64,000 bases of DNA from MADRE3 sp963718195 (GCA_963718195.1 CAVQYQ010000005.1:992001-1056000), one strand, 5' to 3'. Shown: positions 25,820 through 36,881, counted from the stretch's first letter. Notes: generated by a model not told the origin, from the sequence alone. A program made the numbers and translations.

Positions 25820-28800
25820 GCGAGCCCCTGGTGGTAAGCGCCCGGGCCGGTTTTCGTTTTGGAGCAAACGCTCATTGGATAACATCCGACAACTGATCCG
25901 GTTATTGTTCAGGGCGGAACAGCCACCGGAAGCGTTACCCCACAACTGATAACCATCACCAAATCGGCAGACGTCTCGGAAGGACAAACCGTTACAGGCC
26001 CCAACTTCCCGGTCACCTATACCGTGGTTAGTTGATATCGCCCCAGATCAGACCATAGATTCACTGACCCTCACGGACTACCTGCCCAACAACAGTTATT
26101 ATCGAGATGACTATGTCATTACTGGTGCCACAGTAGACACAAGTGATGCCAACTTATTCCATCCCGATCAGCTGGCAACCAAACGCTTCAGGAGATAATG
26201 ACTTCGTCCTGCCATTATTAGACACGGTGACGGGGTTAAGCTCGATAACGGGAAACGCTGCCGACGGCACACCTGAAATCACCCTCACCTACTCGGTTTA
26301 TTTTGGCGAAACCGATGCTGCAGGTGGTGAAGTTGTCCCATCTGACAGTGGCGATGCACAATCCGCATTAAACGAAGCAAACGCAACGGGGGAGTATACC
26401 CACCCAGTCAATGGCGTAACCTCCATTACTGCCGGTGATAGTAATTCCGATGACGGATCCCCCGGTAGCCTCGACCCCGATGGTTCAGATTATCAACACG
26501 AGATAAACTCGATCACGGTTGAAAAAAACGTTGATTTCGCCCCCGGTGGTGACAGCCCTGTTGCCGGTTATACACCAGATGATACTCTCGAGTATACAAT
26601 TGATTTCGAGATCTCTGACTATTTTGGTTTTCAGGATATTTTCGTCTCTGACGAGCTTGGCGACGGGCAACATATCCTAAACAGCTTCAACCCGACCCTG
26701 GAAATATATGAGAACGGCACTACCTCCAGCTATTCCTGGGACCTCAGTACATTAAATGTTGGCGTGACGGTGACGATTTCACCTTATCAAGAGGCACGGA
26801 TGGTATAACTGACTCTATCGCTTCGATGTCTCCGAACTAATGATCGAAGTCGAAGAATGGAGATAAGCAAAATGGTGAACTGCTCGGTGACCTGTTTGCA
26901 GGGGATAGCGGAACAAGTACAAACGACAATACAATTAACAACCCCGGTGCGGGTACCAGGGGTACCATTACCTTCCGGAGTGTCATCGACGAAGATTATA
27001 TTGACAGCTCTGTCGGCGATGTCAGTGTCGATGCCAGGGACCCAATCGTCAACTCGACAACAATCGTCGGCAACGTTTTATCCACCACCCTTGACACCTC
27101 CGATTCAAGTGCTGATCCCGATGACATCAATGGTTACCTGCCAACGGGTGAGGACCAGTCAGACGGTTCCAGCACTGTTGTGACGATTGAAGGCATCACC
27201 ACAGAAAAAGATATAGCCTATCTCAACGGCGTTGCTTATGACCCGGCAACGTCCACGATTACACCTGGCGATATTGTCACCTATCGCCTGGAAATGGTTA
27301 TTCCAACCGGCGACCTGGAAGACTTCATGCTGACTGACTACCTGCCGCTTCCGGTCTATGATGTGGATGAATTTGGTGCAATCCCGGGTTCAGCAACTCG
27401 ATTGTCGTTGGCGAAAACATCGTTCCGGCTCAATTGACCTGATGACCGGTGGCAGGATCTACTGGGGCACTGGAACAACTCTGCAGAACGCAGAAAATAT
27501 CATCTTTGCTCAACCGCCAGCCTTAAACGAGTGGACAACAGCGGTTAGCACCGACCCCAATGCGAACAGTCTGACCATCGATATGGGAAGCTTTGAAGCA
27601 GATTCAAACGCTGGCCCGTGGGTTGTTGAAATTTTATTTACCGCTACCGTGCAGAACACGCCCTTTGCCGATGCACTTTTCCTGACCAACCAGGCGACCT
27701 GGGAATATAACAACACCTTTAGTTCCAGTGTTAATTCAGATGATATCGACCAGATTCAACTATCGGCGCCGAAAGTTCTGATCACCAAGGGTGTTGTGGC
27801 TACCAACGGTGATGGATCCTTCGACCCGACTACCCTGGCAAAACCTGCAGATGTAACCTTTTCTGACCCAGGTCTTGGTCCTGCCGACTCCCTGGCCATA
27901 ACCGGTGATGTCGATGCCGGCGAGATGTTCAATGACCCCATTGACGGGGATTTGATCGACGCCGATGGCGGAGACCTGGTCACCTTTGCTGTTTCAGCCT
28001 ACAATATTGGCGGATCTGCCGCCTACGACCTCCAGGTTCGTGATACCCTGGCCGGAACAGGGTTCATAGCCCCTGCGAGCATCGCGGCTATGAATCTGCA
28101 GGTCTGGAGCGGGACAGGAACCAGGCTTACTGATGGATCAGAATATACAGCAAGACTGAATGGGGGAGAGCTGGAAATTGACTTCGATCATGATTTAGGG
28201 ATTCTTGATGGTGACCGCAGGGGAGATCTGATAGACGGCACTGCAGGTGATGATGTTTTTATCATCACCTATGACCTGCAGGTCGACAATGAAACCAGTA
28301 TTGATGCTGATATCATTGAGGTTGGCAGCGATCATACTAATACCGCCTCAATTGCCTACTACACCGGCCAGCAGATAGCGCTCAATGACAACGGTACACC
28401 TGGCGACCCGGCTGATGATTTTCCTGATCCCGATTTTAACTGGGTTGACCCCACTGATCCTCCCAATGATCAGGCAACAGTAACTATTGATGAACCGATC
28501 ATATCCAAGGTACTGATTGGAACCACCATTGATGATGGCAGCAGCGGTACTGGAAATGATGAGCCGGGTGTCAATGAAAACCTCGAGGCCGTCATCGGAG
28601 AGACGGTTGATTACCGGGTAACTGTTGATATACCCGAAGGGTTTACCCCTTCCTTTGCTATCCAGGACAGCCTCGACCCGGGACTTGCGCTGGTCAGCAT
28701 TAATTCGATATCGGTAAACGGCGGGGCAACCACCCAAAACTCATTTCCTGGGGTCACCCCAGCCACCCCCATCACTGATACTTCTAACTCAAATATCAGT

Positions 28801-31800
28801 TATTCGGAAAATGTTGGTGGCCGCGATATCCTGAGAATTGACTTCGGCGATATCACCAACCTGGAAACCGATGATTCTGACCCTGAAACGATCGTTGTCG
28901 AATACACGGCAATCGTGGTCAATAACAGCGGCAACCAGTCCACGCTTGCAGAAACTCCGGTTAACAGCCCATACCTGAACAACAGCGTTCAGGCTCAATG
29001 GGGAACTGGTGATTTTGTCAATCAGTTGGTGCCCACCGAGACAATCTCGGTGATAGAACCTGCGCTTGAGGTGCTTAAAAGTGTATCCGTTAATGGCGGC
29101 CCTTCGGCCCCGGATGAGGCCAGCGGCGATTCCGGTGACTCGGTTACCTACACATTTGTTATCAGGCACACCCCCAGTAGAAGTGAAGCCGACGCGTTTG
29201 ACGTTCAGTTCTCTGACACCTTGCCAGCAGCAACGTTTGTTGATTTTTCAGACGTTGATTTTTTTGCCGGCACTAATGTTTCTGTTATTGACAGCAACAC
29301 TGGTGTCGATGCCCTTGATTCGAACGATTTTAGAATTCAGAATGGAACCCTCCAGTTTGCTCTGGCTGGTGATACCAATGCTGATACTATTGATATAGAG
29401 TGGGGCCGTACCATAACCCTGAGTATTACCGGAGAGCTGGAAGCCAATCAAGATGTCGGCAACCTTATTGAAAATGATGCTGATATCACCTGGTCAAGCC
29501 TTGCCGGCCCCACTTCAGGCAACTCCAATCTCTCGGGATTTGTCACCAGCGGTGACAGTGAACGGGATGGGAGCGGCGGCATAAACAACTATTCCGATAC
29601 CGATCCAGCAGACATCCTGATTGGCTCCAACTCGATTGACAAAACCCTCGTTGACAGTGAATTCACCCAGCCATTTGATCCGTCAAACCCCGATCAATTT
29701 CTACTTGTCAACGACAGTGATCAGCTCAACAGCAGGCGTGAAGTGGTGATTGGTGAAGAACTCACCTACCAGCTGGTTATCACCCTTGCTGAAGGAATCA
29801 GCCAAAACCTTAATATTACCGACACACTTGACCCAGGACTGTCGCTTGTGAGTATCGACAGCATTGGCCTATCGTCTCCAGCAGACATAGATATAACCAA
29901 TTCCAATATATCTGACCTGCAGGCTGCCCTTCAGATAGATGACCCAACCGATTCCAATTTCATAAACTATAATCATAGTGCGAGTGGTGAAGATATCCTT
30001 GGAATTTCGCTTGGAACCATCAGTAACAACAACGTGGAGAACGATACCGCCGAGACCATAACAATTACTTACACGGCAATGGTCACTGATATCGCCATCA
30101 ACGAGGGGCTGGGTAGTGGTACTCAGGGCAGTCAACTCGATAACAGTGCAGAACTCACCTGGGGCGGCAGCGTTGGAGGCTCTGATTCCGATAGTGCCAT
30201 CGATGTGGAGGTCATTGAACCGGCTATTGAGGTTCTTAAGACAGATTCTATCGGTGGGTCCGGAGATGCCGGCGACGAAATAATTTACACGATTACCATC
30301 CAGCATCTGCCAACCAGTGAAAACGAAGCATTTGATGTAAGCCTCACTGATATGCTTCCGTCTGAGGTTGATTTTTCAGAGATCAACTTCAGCACCGGTG
30401 CAAACATTTCAGTATCTGATAATGATTCAAATCCATTAACATATAATGATTTTCTCATTGATAATGACGTTCTGCAATTTGCACTGGGTGGCATTTCGTC
30501 TGCAGACACGATCGATATGCCATTTGGCCGGGAAATTACCGTTGCCCTTACCGGAACTCTTATCCAGGGAGTACAGGCCGGTGAGTTAATCGAGAACGAG
30601 GCTGAGGTCAGCTGGTCCAGTATTGATGGCGAGCGATTAGATCATTCCGGCTTTGTTCCTGACTCTGACACTGCAGAAGATCAAGAACGTACGTACGATG
30701 CCAGTGCGATAAACCAGATCACCATTGCCACGCCAAGTTTTGAAAAAGCGTTAACTGACCCAACTGACACCGATGCCACCATCGGCGAAACCGTCTCTTA
30801 TGATCTGGTTGTTACCGTTCCCGAAGGAACCACGAACAACGTTGTATTAAACGACGATCTGCCGGACGGAATGTCCTTTCTCTCCGCAAGCCTTGTCACC
30901 GAAGCCGATGAGAGTGATTACCTGACAACTGATTTCGCCGGAACAGTTCCCAACCTCGCTGTCACCACAACCGGCCTCAACGGTGCGGATGTGACAATAG
31001 CGCTTGGCAACGTTGAAGCAACTGGCAGTCTGGCTACTGCCAACAACCAGTTTGTCGTCCGTGTCGTTGCACTGGTGCTCGATGTATCCAGCAACGACGG
31101 TTTGACTCCCGGACAGACCGTGCTCGTCAATGATGCAGATATGACTTATGCGACATCAACCGGCACAGTTGTCGATGAGACCACCGAACCGGGTCTTGGC
31201 GATTCCACCCCTGATGACAATACGGTCACGGTCATCGAACCCAACTGCAGATCGACAAAACTGTCGATATCCTAGGCAATAATTACGGTATTGCAGGAGA
31301 TCCTGTCAGCTATACACTGGTTGTTGATCATACACTTTCAAGCACCAATGACGCCCAAGAGGTATCCATCAATGATGTTTTACCGGTGGAATTTACCCCC
31401 ACTGGTTTCACGGCTGTTCTCGGCGCTACCGATATTGCAGCCAATTTTTCATTGACAGGACAGAATTTCACGACGCTCACACCGTTTGCGATCAGCCAGA
31501 CCGAAACACTTACTATTATTATCAGCGGAACGATCAGCAGCAGCGTTACGAGCGCAACCTTCGTGGATAATATCGCCAACCTCAACTGGAGTTCGGCACC
31601 CGGCACCGGCGAGAATTCACCTTTTATCGGCAATCCGGGTGACAACCTCGATAATAACATAGACAGCGATCGTGAGTATACGAGCGCGGATGATGCCGAG
31701 TTCAGTGTCCCTGAATTTGAAAAGAGTCTTGTCTCCACCTCCCTGGCAGATACTGGAGCGGCTGAGTATCTTCCAGCCAATGAGGATCTGACTATTGGTG

Positions 31801-34205
31801 AGATTGTCACCTATCAGCTGACCGCGACCGTACCCAATGGCACGACGGCTCCGGTCATTATCAGCGATTCCATGCCGGCCAATCTTGAAATAGTGTCAGC
31901 GACCGTACTGTCGATAGGAGCAGATATTGGCGGCTCAGCAATCGCTGTTGGCGGAGCCGGATCAATAACCGGTTCAAATGTCAGTTTTAATTTTGGAACG
32001 CTCACTGTAGCAGATGATGACACCGTTGATGAAGATGCGAATCGCATCGTTATTGAAATTGAAGCGGTTGTGGTCAATGATGCAGCAAACAGTGACGGTG
32101 ACGTAAAACAAAACAGTGCAAACTTCAGCTTCGGCGGTTCCACAGCACTGACCGACACGGTGGCTGTGGATATTGTCGAGCCTGAAATCAGTATTACAAA
32201 AACGTTCTACGATGAACTGAACACCAGTGAGGTGGAAGTCGTTGACGCCGGAGACCGGGTGACGATCCGGATGGTGGTTGGTAACAGTGGCACAGCACCC
32301 ATCTTTGATGCCGAGGTAGCTGACACGTTGGATCCATTTTTTGATCCCGCCACCGCCCTCGTTGTCGGCGCCCCGACAAACGGTTTTGTCTTCAACCAGA
32401 GCGGCACGAATATATCCTTTTCAGGAGGAACCCTGCAGGCAGGAGAGAGCGCGACCCTTACTTTTTCTGTGGTGGTAAGCCAGGCAGTGAACCCCAACAC
32501 TGCGGTTGTCAACACGGCAACGCTGACTGGTGATACCCTTCCCGCCGGTCAGATCAACAACGATGATAGGGGCTACGACAGGTTCTATAGTGAAACCTCC
32601 AGCGATAATCTTCTTACCCCCAACATCTCGGTAACCAAAGCATTTGTCTCGACAGACAACCCCGATACCCCCGACGCTCCAGGTGATGGTACCCCTGATC
32701 TCAATATAGGAGAGACAGCAACATTCCACTTTCTGGTAACCTTGCCCGAGGGAACCACACCGAGCCTGATTTTTGTTGATCAATTGCCCGAGGGTATGCA
32801 ATTTCTTGACGGAACCGCCCGGTTAATCCTTGACTCTGCAGCGCTTGGTGTTACATCGCCGCTCGGTGATGTGCAGTTTGATGGGACAATCAACGGAAGC
32901 AGTGGTCCTTTAATTAACGGAGATTTTTTCCCTGCCTCTGATCTCGACAGCGCCTCAGGTGACGGCAATGATGTCAGGATCGACTTTGGCCAGATCGCCC
33001 CCTCGGGAGATCAGGGAGCTGAAAACCGTCAATTTATCATCGAGTTACAGGCTGTGGTCATCGATGTAGCAGCAAATCAATCGGGCAGTGAACTGGTTAA
33101 TACAGCCACCGTTGACGTTCCCGGCGACAGTGCTGACCCGCTCGAGTCGGACCCGGTCGTACTTGAGGTCGTGGACGCCAACTTGGGTATTGCAAAACGC
33201 TTCTACAATGCATCCGGGACAGCCGAAATTGAAACGGTACCGGGAGGTTCAACGGTTACGGTCTCATTGTCGTTGATTAACTCGGGTACCGGCCCGTCCT
33301 ATGACCTGGAAGTACAGGATCCACTTGATCCTTCAAAATTTAATATTGCCACCATCGCCCCGGCCACAACTCCGTCAGGTTATACATTCTCAGTTTCTGG
33401 GAACACTGTCATATACCGTGGAGATGGCGCCATCATGCCATCAGAGACCGTGACCTTCACCTATACGGTCCAGGTGTTTGACGGGTTCCGTCAGGCAGAC
33501 AATACTGCAGTGGTAACTGCCGGTGACACAGTTCCTGGAGAAAGCCCTTATGAACGTGACCACGACGGAGCCCGGGATACCGACACCATATATGAGTTTG
33601 TGGAGCCAGAGCCACCTGGCAGGCTCAAGTCACCCACGCCACCTCCTCCGGCAGGCATAACTCCTGATCCAGCTGATGCTGGCCTGCAGTATCTGGCCAA
33701 TCAGGGCTCTATCGTCCATGGTGAAATTTTTCCGGTTCCTGACCCTGATCAGACATTCCTTCCCCCTCCCCTATCGGTATCTCCGATTTATACGGGACGG
33801 GCAGAACCGGGGACCACCATTCGGGTCGTACTCTCTGATGTCATGGGCAACAAAGTCGGCTACCAGACGGTAATGGCCGATGCAGCCGGCAACTGGCTTG
33901 CAGGTTTCAGTGGGACCTTATTGTATGATATGCCCCACCGTATGGAAATTACCCAAACGGTATCAACACTCAACAACTCAACAGATGGACTGTTTAACTT
34001 CCGGTCCCATTTTAACCCGACCATGATTGGTTTAATCTCTTCATCTGTAGAACTCGATGTCCCTTCTATTTCAGCCTATCAGGCAGGAGTGGTGCTGGAG
34101 TCGATTCACCAGAACAACAATGGACTGACGAGCCTTGACTGGGATAATTTTTACGGGTATGAATTTTTTGCACCTTCAACAAATCCATCTCAAAACAAAC
34201 GGTAA
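24416..34205 (+). CDS. Giant secreted DUF4347/DUF11-repeat protein, frameshifted (whole locus)
   Basis: The locus encodes one protein of roughly 3260 residues broken by about eleven one-base shifts. The order is an LEPR-like N-terminal tag (LEERIFLDA, residues 11-19), an acidic linker, a DUF4347 domain (~134-303), then a long array of DUF11-type immunoglobulin-like repeats with the recurring pattern IGETVxYxxxVxxPEGxT and IEPxIEVLK. It ends in an Ig-like domain (ADAAGNW). There is no Sec signal peptide and no RTX nonapeptide repeat. Frames used are 2, 1, 0, 2, 0, 1, 0, 2, 0, 2, 1, 0; the breaks cluster at 25760-27440, with one more at ~31243. It is followed at once by TolC, adaptor and M50/HlyD genes, its probable export apparatus. 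A surface adhesin role is inferred. Confidence 0.8.
25760..27440 (+). other. Frameshift-rich stretch of the giant adhesin
   Basis: Protein-like sequence continues without a gap but hops frames about ten times: near 25763, 25872, 25884, 26028, 26187, 26783, 26822, 26857, 27388 and 27435. The longest single-frame pieces are 26143-26808 and 26859-27388. Several breaks fit one added or lost base in a run, for example ACCAAACGC for ACCAACGC at ~26185 and CTTC for CTTTC at ~26822. The restored reading gives DUF11 repeats (SLTLTDYLPNNSYY and FMLTDYLPLPVY). No insertion sequence or foreign DNA is present. Confidence 0.7.
27358..31275 (+). CDS. Giant adhesin, central DUF11-repeat segment
   Basis: About 1280 residues are open in one frame; real homology-like sequence begins near 27435 (TGGRIYWGTGTTLQN), so the nominal start is not a true start. 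At least six DUF11-type modules are visible. Two consecutive blocks are near copies: 28500-29620 contains VIGETVDYRVTVDIPEGF and IEPALEVLKS, and 29620-30720 contains VIGEELTYQLVITLAEGI and IEPAIEVLKT. Many Asp and few Lys residues suggest calcium binding, as in other surface repeats. The frame is lost near 31243, where one C of a CCCC run appears to be missing. Confidence 0.82.
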   Translation: MMWMNLVQSRVQQLDCRWRKHRSGSIDLMTGGRIYWGTGTTLQNAENIIFAQPPALNEWTTAVSTDPNANSLTIDMGSFEADSNAGPWVVEILFTATVQNTPFADALFLTNQATWEYNNTFSSSVNSDDIDQIQLSAPKVLITKGVVATNGDGSFDPTTLAKPADVTFSDPGLGPADSLAITGDVDAGEMFNDPIDGDLIDADGGDLVTFAVSAYNIGGSAAYDLQVRDTLAGTGFIAPASIAAMNLQVWSGTGTRLTDGSEYTARLNGGELEIDFDHDLGILDGDRRGDLIDGTAGDDVFIITYDLQVDNETSIDADIIEVGSDHTNTASIAYYTGQQIALNDNGTPGDPADDFPDPDFNWVDPTDPPNDQATVTIDEPIISKVLIGTTIDDGSSGTGNDEPGVNENLEAVIGETVDYRVTVDIPEGFTPSFAIQDSLDPGLALVSINSISVNGGATTQNSFPGVTPATPITDTSNSNISYSENVGGRDILRIDFGDITNLETDDSDPETIVVEYTAIVVNNSGNQSTLAETPVNSPYLNNSVQAQWGTGDFVNQLVPTETISVIEPALEVLKSVSVNGGPSAPDEASGDSGDSVTYTFVIRHTPSRSEADAFDVQFSDTLPAATFVDFSDVDFFAGTNVSVIDSNTGVDALDSNDFRIQNGTLQFALAGDTNADTIDIEWGRTITLSITGELEANQDVGNLIENDADITWSSLAGPTSGNSNLSGFVTSGDSERDGSGGINNYSDTDPADILIGSNSIDKTLVDSEFTQPFDPSNPDQFLLVNDSDQLNSRREVVIGEELTYQLVITLAEGISQNLNITDTLDPGLSLVSIDSIGLSSPADIDITNSNISDLQAALQIDDPTDSNFINYNHSASGEDILGISLGTISNNNVENDTAETITITYTAMVTDIAINEGLGSGTQGSQLDNSAELTWGGSVGGSDSDSAIDVEVIEPAIEVLKTDSIGGSGDAGDEIIYTITIQHLPTSENEAFDVSLTDMLPSEVDFSEINFSTGANISVSDNDSNPLTYNDFLIDNDVLQFALGGISSADTIDMPFGREITVALTGTLIQGVQAGELIENEAEVSWSSIDGERLDHSGFVPDSDTAEDQERTYDASAINQITIATPSFEKALTDPTDTDATIGETVSYDLVVTVPEGTTNNVVLNDDLPDGMSFLSASLVTEADESDYLTTDFAGTVPNLAVTTTGLNGADVTIALGNVEATGSLATANNQFVVRVVALVLDVSSNDGLTPGQTVLVNDADMTYATSTGTVVDETTEPGLGDSTPDDNTVTVIEPNCRSTKLSIS
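31386..34205 (+). CDS. Giant adhesin, C-terminal segment
   Basis: The open frame really begins near 31245 and continues the repeats of the preceding segment; the GTG at 31386 is only the first internal start. It holds about four DUF11-type modules (for example EISITKTFYDELNTSEVEVV and NLGIAKRFYNASGTAEIETV, a diverged pair). A proline-rich spacer follows (PPPPAGITPDPADAG), then an Ig-like domain with GRAEPGTTIRVVLSD and ADAAGNWLAGFSG. The final ~50 residues form a small unknown end. No LPXTG, PEP-CTERM or RTX signal is seen. Confidence 0.82.
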   Translation: MEFTPTGFTAVLGATDIAANFSLTGQNFTTLTPFAISQTETLTIIISGTISSSVTSATFVDNIANLNWSSAPGTGENSPFIGNPGDNLDNNIDSDREYTSADDAEFSVPEFEKSLVSTSLADTGAAEYLPANEDLTIGEIVTYQLTATVPNGTTAPVIISDSMPANLEIVSATVLSIGADIGGSAIAVGGAGSITGSNVSFNFGTLTVADDDTVDEDANRIVIEIEAVVVNDAANSDGDVKQNSANFSFGGSTALTDTVAVDIVEPEISITKTFYDELNTSEVEVVDAGDRVTIRMVVGNSGTAPIFDAEVADTLDPFFDPATALVVGAPTNGFVFNQSGTNISFSGGTLQAGESATLTFSVVVSQAVNPNTAVVNTATLTGDTLPAGQINNDDRGYDRFYSETSSDNLLTPNISVTKAFVSTDNPDTPDAPGDGTPDLNIGETATFHFLVTLPEGTTPSLIFVDQLPEGMQFLDGTARLILDSAALGVTSPLGDVQFDGTINGSSGPLINGDFFPASDLDSASGDGNDVRIDFGQIAPSGDQGAENRQFIIELQAVVIDVAANQSGSELVNTATVDVPGDSADPLESDPVVLEVVDANLGIAKRFYNASGTAEIETVPGGSTVTVSLSLINSGTGPSYDLEVQDPLDPSKFNIATIAPATTPSGYTFSVSGNTVIYRGDGAIMPSETVTFTYTVQVFDGFRQADNTAVVTAGDTVPGESPYERDHDGARDTDTIYEFVEPEPPGRLKSPTPPPPAGITPDPADAGLQYLANQGSIVHGEIFPVPDPDQTFLPPPLSVSPIYTGRAEPGTTIRVVLSDVMGNKVGYQTVMADAAGNWLAGFSGTLLYDMPHRMEITQTVSTLNNSTDGLFNFRSHFNPTMIGLISSSVELDVPSISAYQAGVVLESIHQNNNGLTSLDWDNFYGYEFFAPSTNPSQNKR

Positions 34206-34209
34206 CAAA

Positions 34210-36072
34210 ATGAGAAGAAACGAACACATTATTGCCTCTATTACATTTTTTGCGCTACTCCTAAGCGTCTCCATGGTGTACGGAGCAGATCCTGTTACAA
34301 ATGTTCAGAGATCATGAAACCCGCCATCCGCAGCTGAAAACAAGCGGGATGAAGAGTACAGGGAATTTCGCGACAAGATCCTCGCCCGGTATACACCGGT
34401 CGTTGAGAAGATTGACCAGGCAGAACAAAACTATGTATCTGTTTTTTCAGCGAGCACAACTTCAGCTCTAGGCCAATCAACCGTTACCGTACCGGAAGAA
34501 TTTAGCCCCTGGTGGCGCAACGGAGTTAAAGAACAGATAAATAGTAACTTGAACGGTCTATCCGAAGATATTACCTCCCTGTTCAGCAAGACGATGGAAC
34601 ATTCTTCCCAGGTGAAGGTATTTGAAGATCTACCCCTCATTCGACAGACGACAATCCAGGAAGCAGAAGGACCTTTTGATTACAGATTGTTTCTGGACGG
34701 TCGCTATTCAGACCTTGACGAGCCTGTCGGCGATGAACTGAGAACCGGAGGCCCGAACCGCTACCTGGAAGACTCCAAGAGTTTCGAATATGGCGTGTCG
34801 AAAAAGTTTATAACCGGTACGGAGGTCACCTTAAAACAGCGAATTGGTGATATGGACACCAACTCGATCTATTTCGATCCGGAAGACCAGGCCAGGACCG
34901 GTACGTTCTTAACTGTTCGTCAGCCATTATTAAAAGGATTTGGTATTGGCTATCAGGAAACCGCGCTCAACCTTTCCAGGATTGATTTTTCAATTTCAGG
35001 CAATGAGCTGCAACGACAGGTTGAGAGTCATCTTCTGGAAGTTGTTCGCTCGTACTGGGGCCTTTACCTGGAAAGAACCCTTTTCCTCCAGAAAAAAAGA
35101 CTTGCTGAGAAATCCCAATCAATCCTGCAGCAGATGCAGGGACGAGCAGAAATTGATGTTCAGCCAAGTTTGCTGGCCAGGGCTCGATCACTGGTAGGTG
35201 CCCATCAACTCGGAGCAACGCAGGCAGAATATGCCATGCGAAATGCTCAGTCCAGGATACGGGCATTGGTAAATGACCCCGGTTTCCTCTCGGAGATGGG
35301 CATCGAACTCGTAACAACCCAGCCACCGGTGATGCATCGGGCTGATCAGTCATTTGACAATGTCCTGCAAATTGCACTCTATAACCGTCCTGAAATAGCC
35401 CAGGGTATCAAACAGATTCAGGCCACAGCACTGCGTGAGGCTAAAACGAATAACGAGTTGCGCCCCAATCTTGACCTGGTCTTCGATACCTATGTGAAAG
35501 GACTGGAAGGAGACTATGACTATAGCAGCGCCTATTCAGATCAGTTTAACGAGGGTAATCCAAGTTATATGCTCGGCTTACGATTTGAATATCCCTTTGG
35601 GAACAACGCTGCAGAGGCAAGAAACAGGCGGTCGCGCATAGAAATGCGGCAGATGCTCAATCAGCTTGATGTGACCGTAGAAAATGTTCTCCTGGAAACA
35701 CAGATTTCCTATCGGGAAATGGACAAATATTACGAATCCATGATTCAGAGTTATCAGGTGATGAAATCTGACAAAGAGGAAATAGATGCGTTGATGGCAC
35801 GTATCGATTATCTGCTTGCCCAGAATGAACCCTATGGCGACATGCTCTATCGATTGATGGATGCCAGTGAGCGATTGACTGAATCAGAGGAAATTTATGC
35901 TAAAAGCGAACTGACCTACAACCTTGCCATTTATAATTTGTATCGCGCCATGGGAATTCTTGTCAGCAAGAACGATATCGCATTTGTCCGGGATGAGGAT
36001 GAAGACAAGCTGCCTGTTTTAAAAGCGGCAATCGGCACCCAGGAACACGAGAATGAATTCATCATCCAATAG
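34210..36072 (+). CDS. TolC-family outer-membrane protein with in-frame TGA
   Basis: From ATG 34210 the frame gives a signal peptide (IIASITFFALLLSVSMVYGA). It then meets TGA at 34315-34317, and continues open in the same frame to 36072 with clear protein character. Ignoring that stop, the product is ~620 residues. The body is TolC-like: paired long helices with QALNLSRID-type and LEVVRSYWGLYLER segments and outer-membrane strands such as YMLGLRFEYPFGN, typical of the trimeric channel-tunnels of efflux and type I secretion. The next start after the stop is a TTG at 34549. The gene begins 5 bases after the adhesin and leads the export genes. The TGA may be a base-call error or a recent nonsense mutation. 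Confidence 0.8.
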
Positions 36073-36083
36073 CTGCGTGATAT

Positions 36084-36881
36084 ATGTCTAAGAATCTGTT
36101 ATTAATCATTTTAATCGCACTCCTTAATCCAGGATCAGGGTCGTGCCAGGAACTATTTGAAACGTTTTTGGAGCCGAATCAGCTTGTCGACATGGCCTCG
36201 ATTAGTCGAGATCGGCTAACCGTGCTGCATGTAAAGGAAGGTGACCGGGTAAAAAAGGGACAATTGCTCGCCGAATTTGACAGCAAAGTTGCCAGGGCCC
36301 GACTTGATCTCGCCAAAACGGCGGTTGGTTTCCACGGAGATCTTGATTCGGCAAAGGCCCTTGTCGAGCAGAGAAAAGCAAAAGTTACCGTTCTCACGAA
36401 ACTGAAGCAGAGCGGTAATGCCAGGCCTCAGGAGCTCGATTCCGCCTTGACAAACCTTGCTATGGCCGAGGCCCAACTGTTACGGGCGATTGAAGAGCAG
36501 AGTATCAAGGTGGCAGAACTTGCCGTTATCCAGGCCCAACTTGAAGAAAAGAAACTGCTCTGCCCCCTCGATGGCATTGTCCTCAAGATATACAAGGCGG
36601 AGGCAGAACTCGTTGGGAGCGGAGATCAGCAGCCGATCATGACACTCGTGCAACTGGATCCCCTGCTTGCTGTTTTTCACCTTCCGCTGGAATATGCTGT
36701 CGATCTCAAGGATCGAGAAAATGCGATCCTTGAAATTGATGGTCGTCATGTTGATGCCGAAATAGACTTTGTATCGCCCGTTATTGAGGCCCAGAGTGGA
36801 ACAGTAACGGTCAGATTCCGATTAGCAAACCCGGATGGCAGGATTGTCAGTGGCAGCCGCGTAACGTTCTCTCCCAACTAA
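36084..36881 (+). CDS. Periplasmic adaptor (HlyD/MFP family)
   Basis: The 265-residue protein has an N-terminal export segment (LLLIILIALLNPGSG), a lipoyl half-motif (LTVLHVKEGDRVKKGQLLAEFD), a helical hairpin (~70-130) and the returning lipoyl half (LLCPLDGIVLKIYKAEAELVG). It ends in a beta-barrel (AEIDFVSPVIEAQSGTVTVRF). This is the layout of membrane-fusion proteins that bridge an inner-membrane pump to TolC. It is short for the family, with no separate inner-membrane anchor beyond the signal. It lies 12 bases after the TolC gene. Confidence 0.88.
   Translation: MSKNLLLIILIALLNPGSGSCQELFETFLEPNQLVDMASISRDRLTVLHVKEGDRVKKGQLLAEFDSKVARARLDLAKTAVGFHGDLDSAKALVEQRKAKVTVLTKLKQSGNARPQELDSALTNLAMAEAQLLRAIEEQSIKVAELAVIQAQLEEKKLLCPLDGIVLKIYKAEAELVGSGDQQPIMTLVQLDPLLAVFHLPLEYAVDLKDRENAILEIDGRHVDAEIDFVSPVIEAQSGTVTVRFRLANPDGRIVSGSRVTFSPN

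Noticed and set aside
27435..34205. Repeat array resembling CRISPR or RTX
   Set aside because: The repetition is at the protein-module level (~100-200 residues), with diverged DNA and no GGxGxDxxx nonapeptides or short direct repeats with spacers.
34315..34317. Selenocysteine codon in the TolC gene
   Set aside because: The TGA falls in a linker after a signal peptide, where selenocysteine has no known role, and no SECIS-like hairpin follows.
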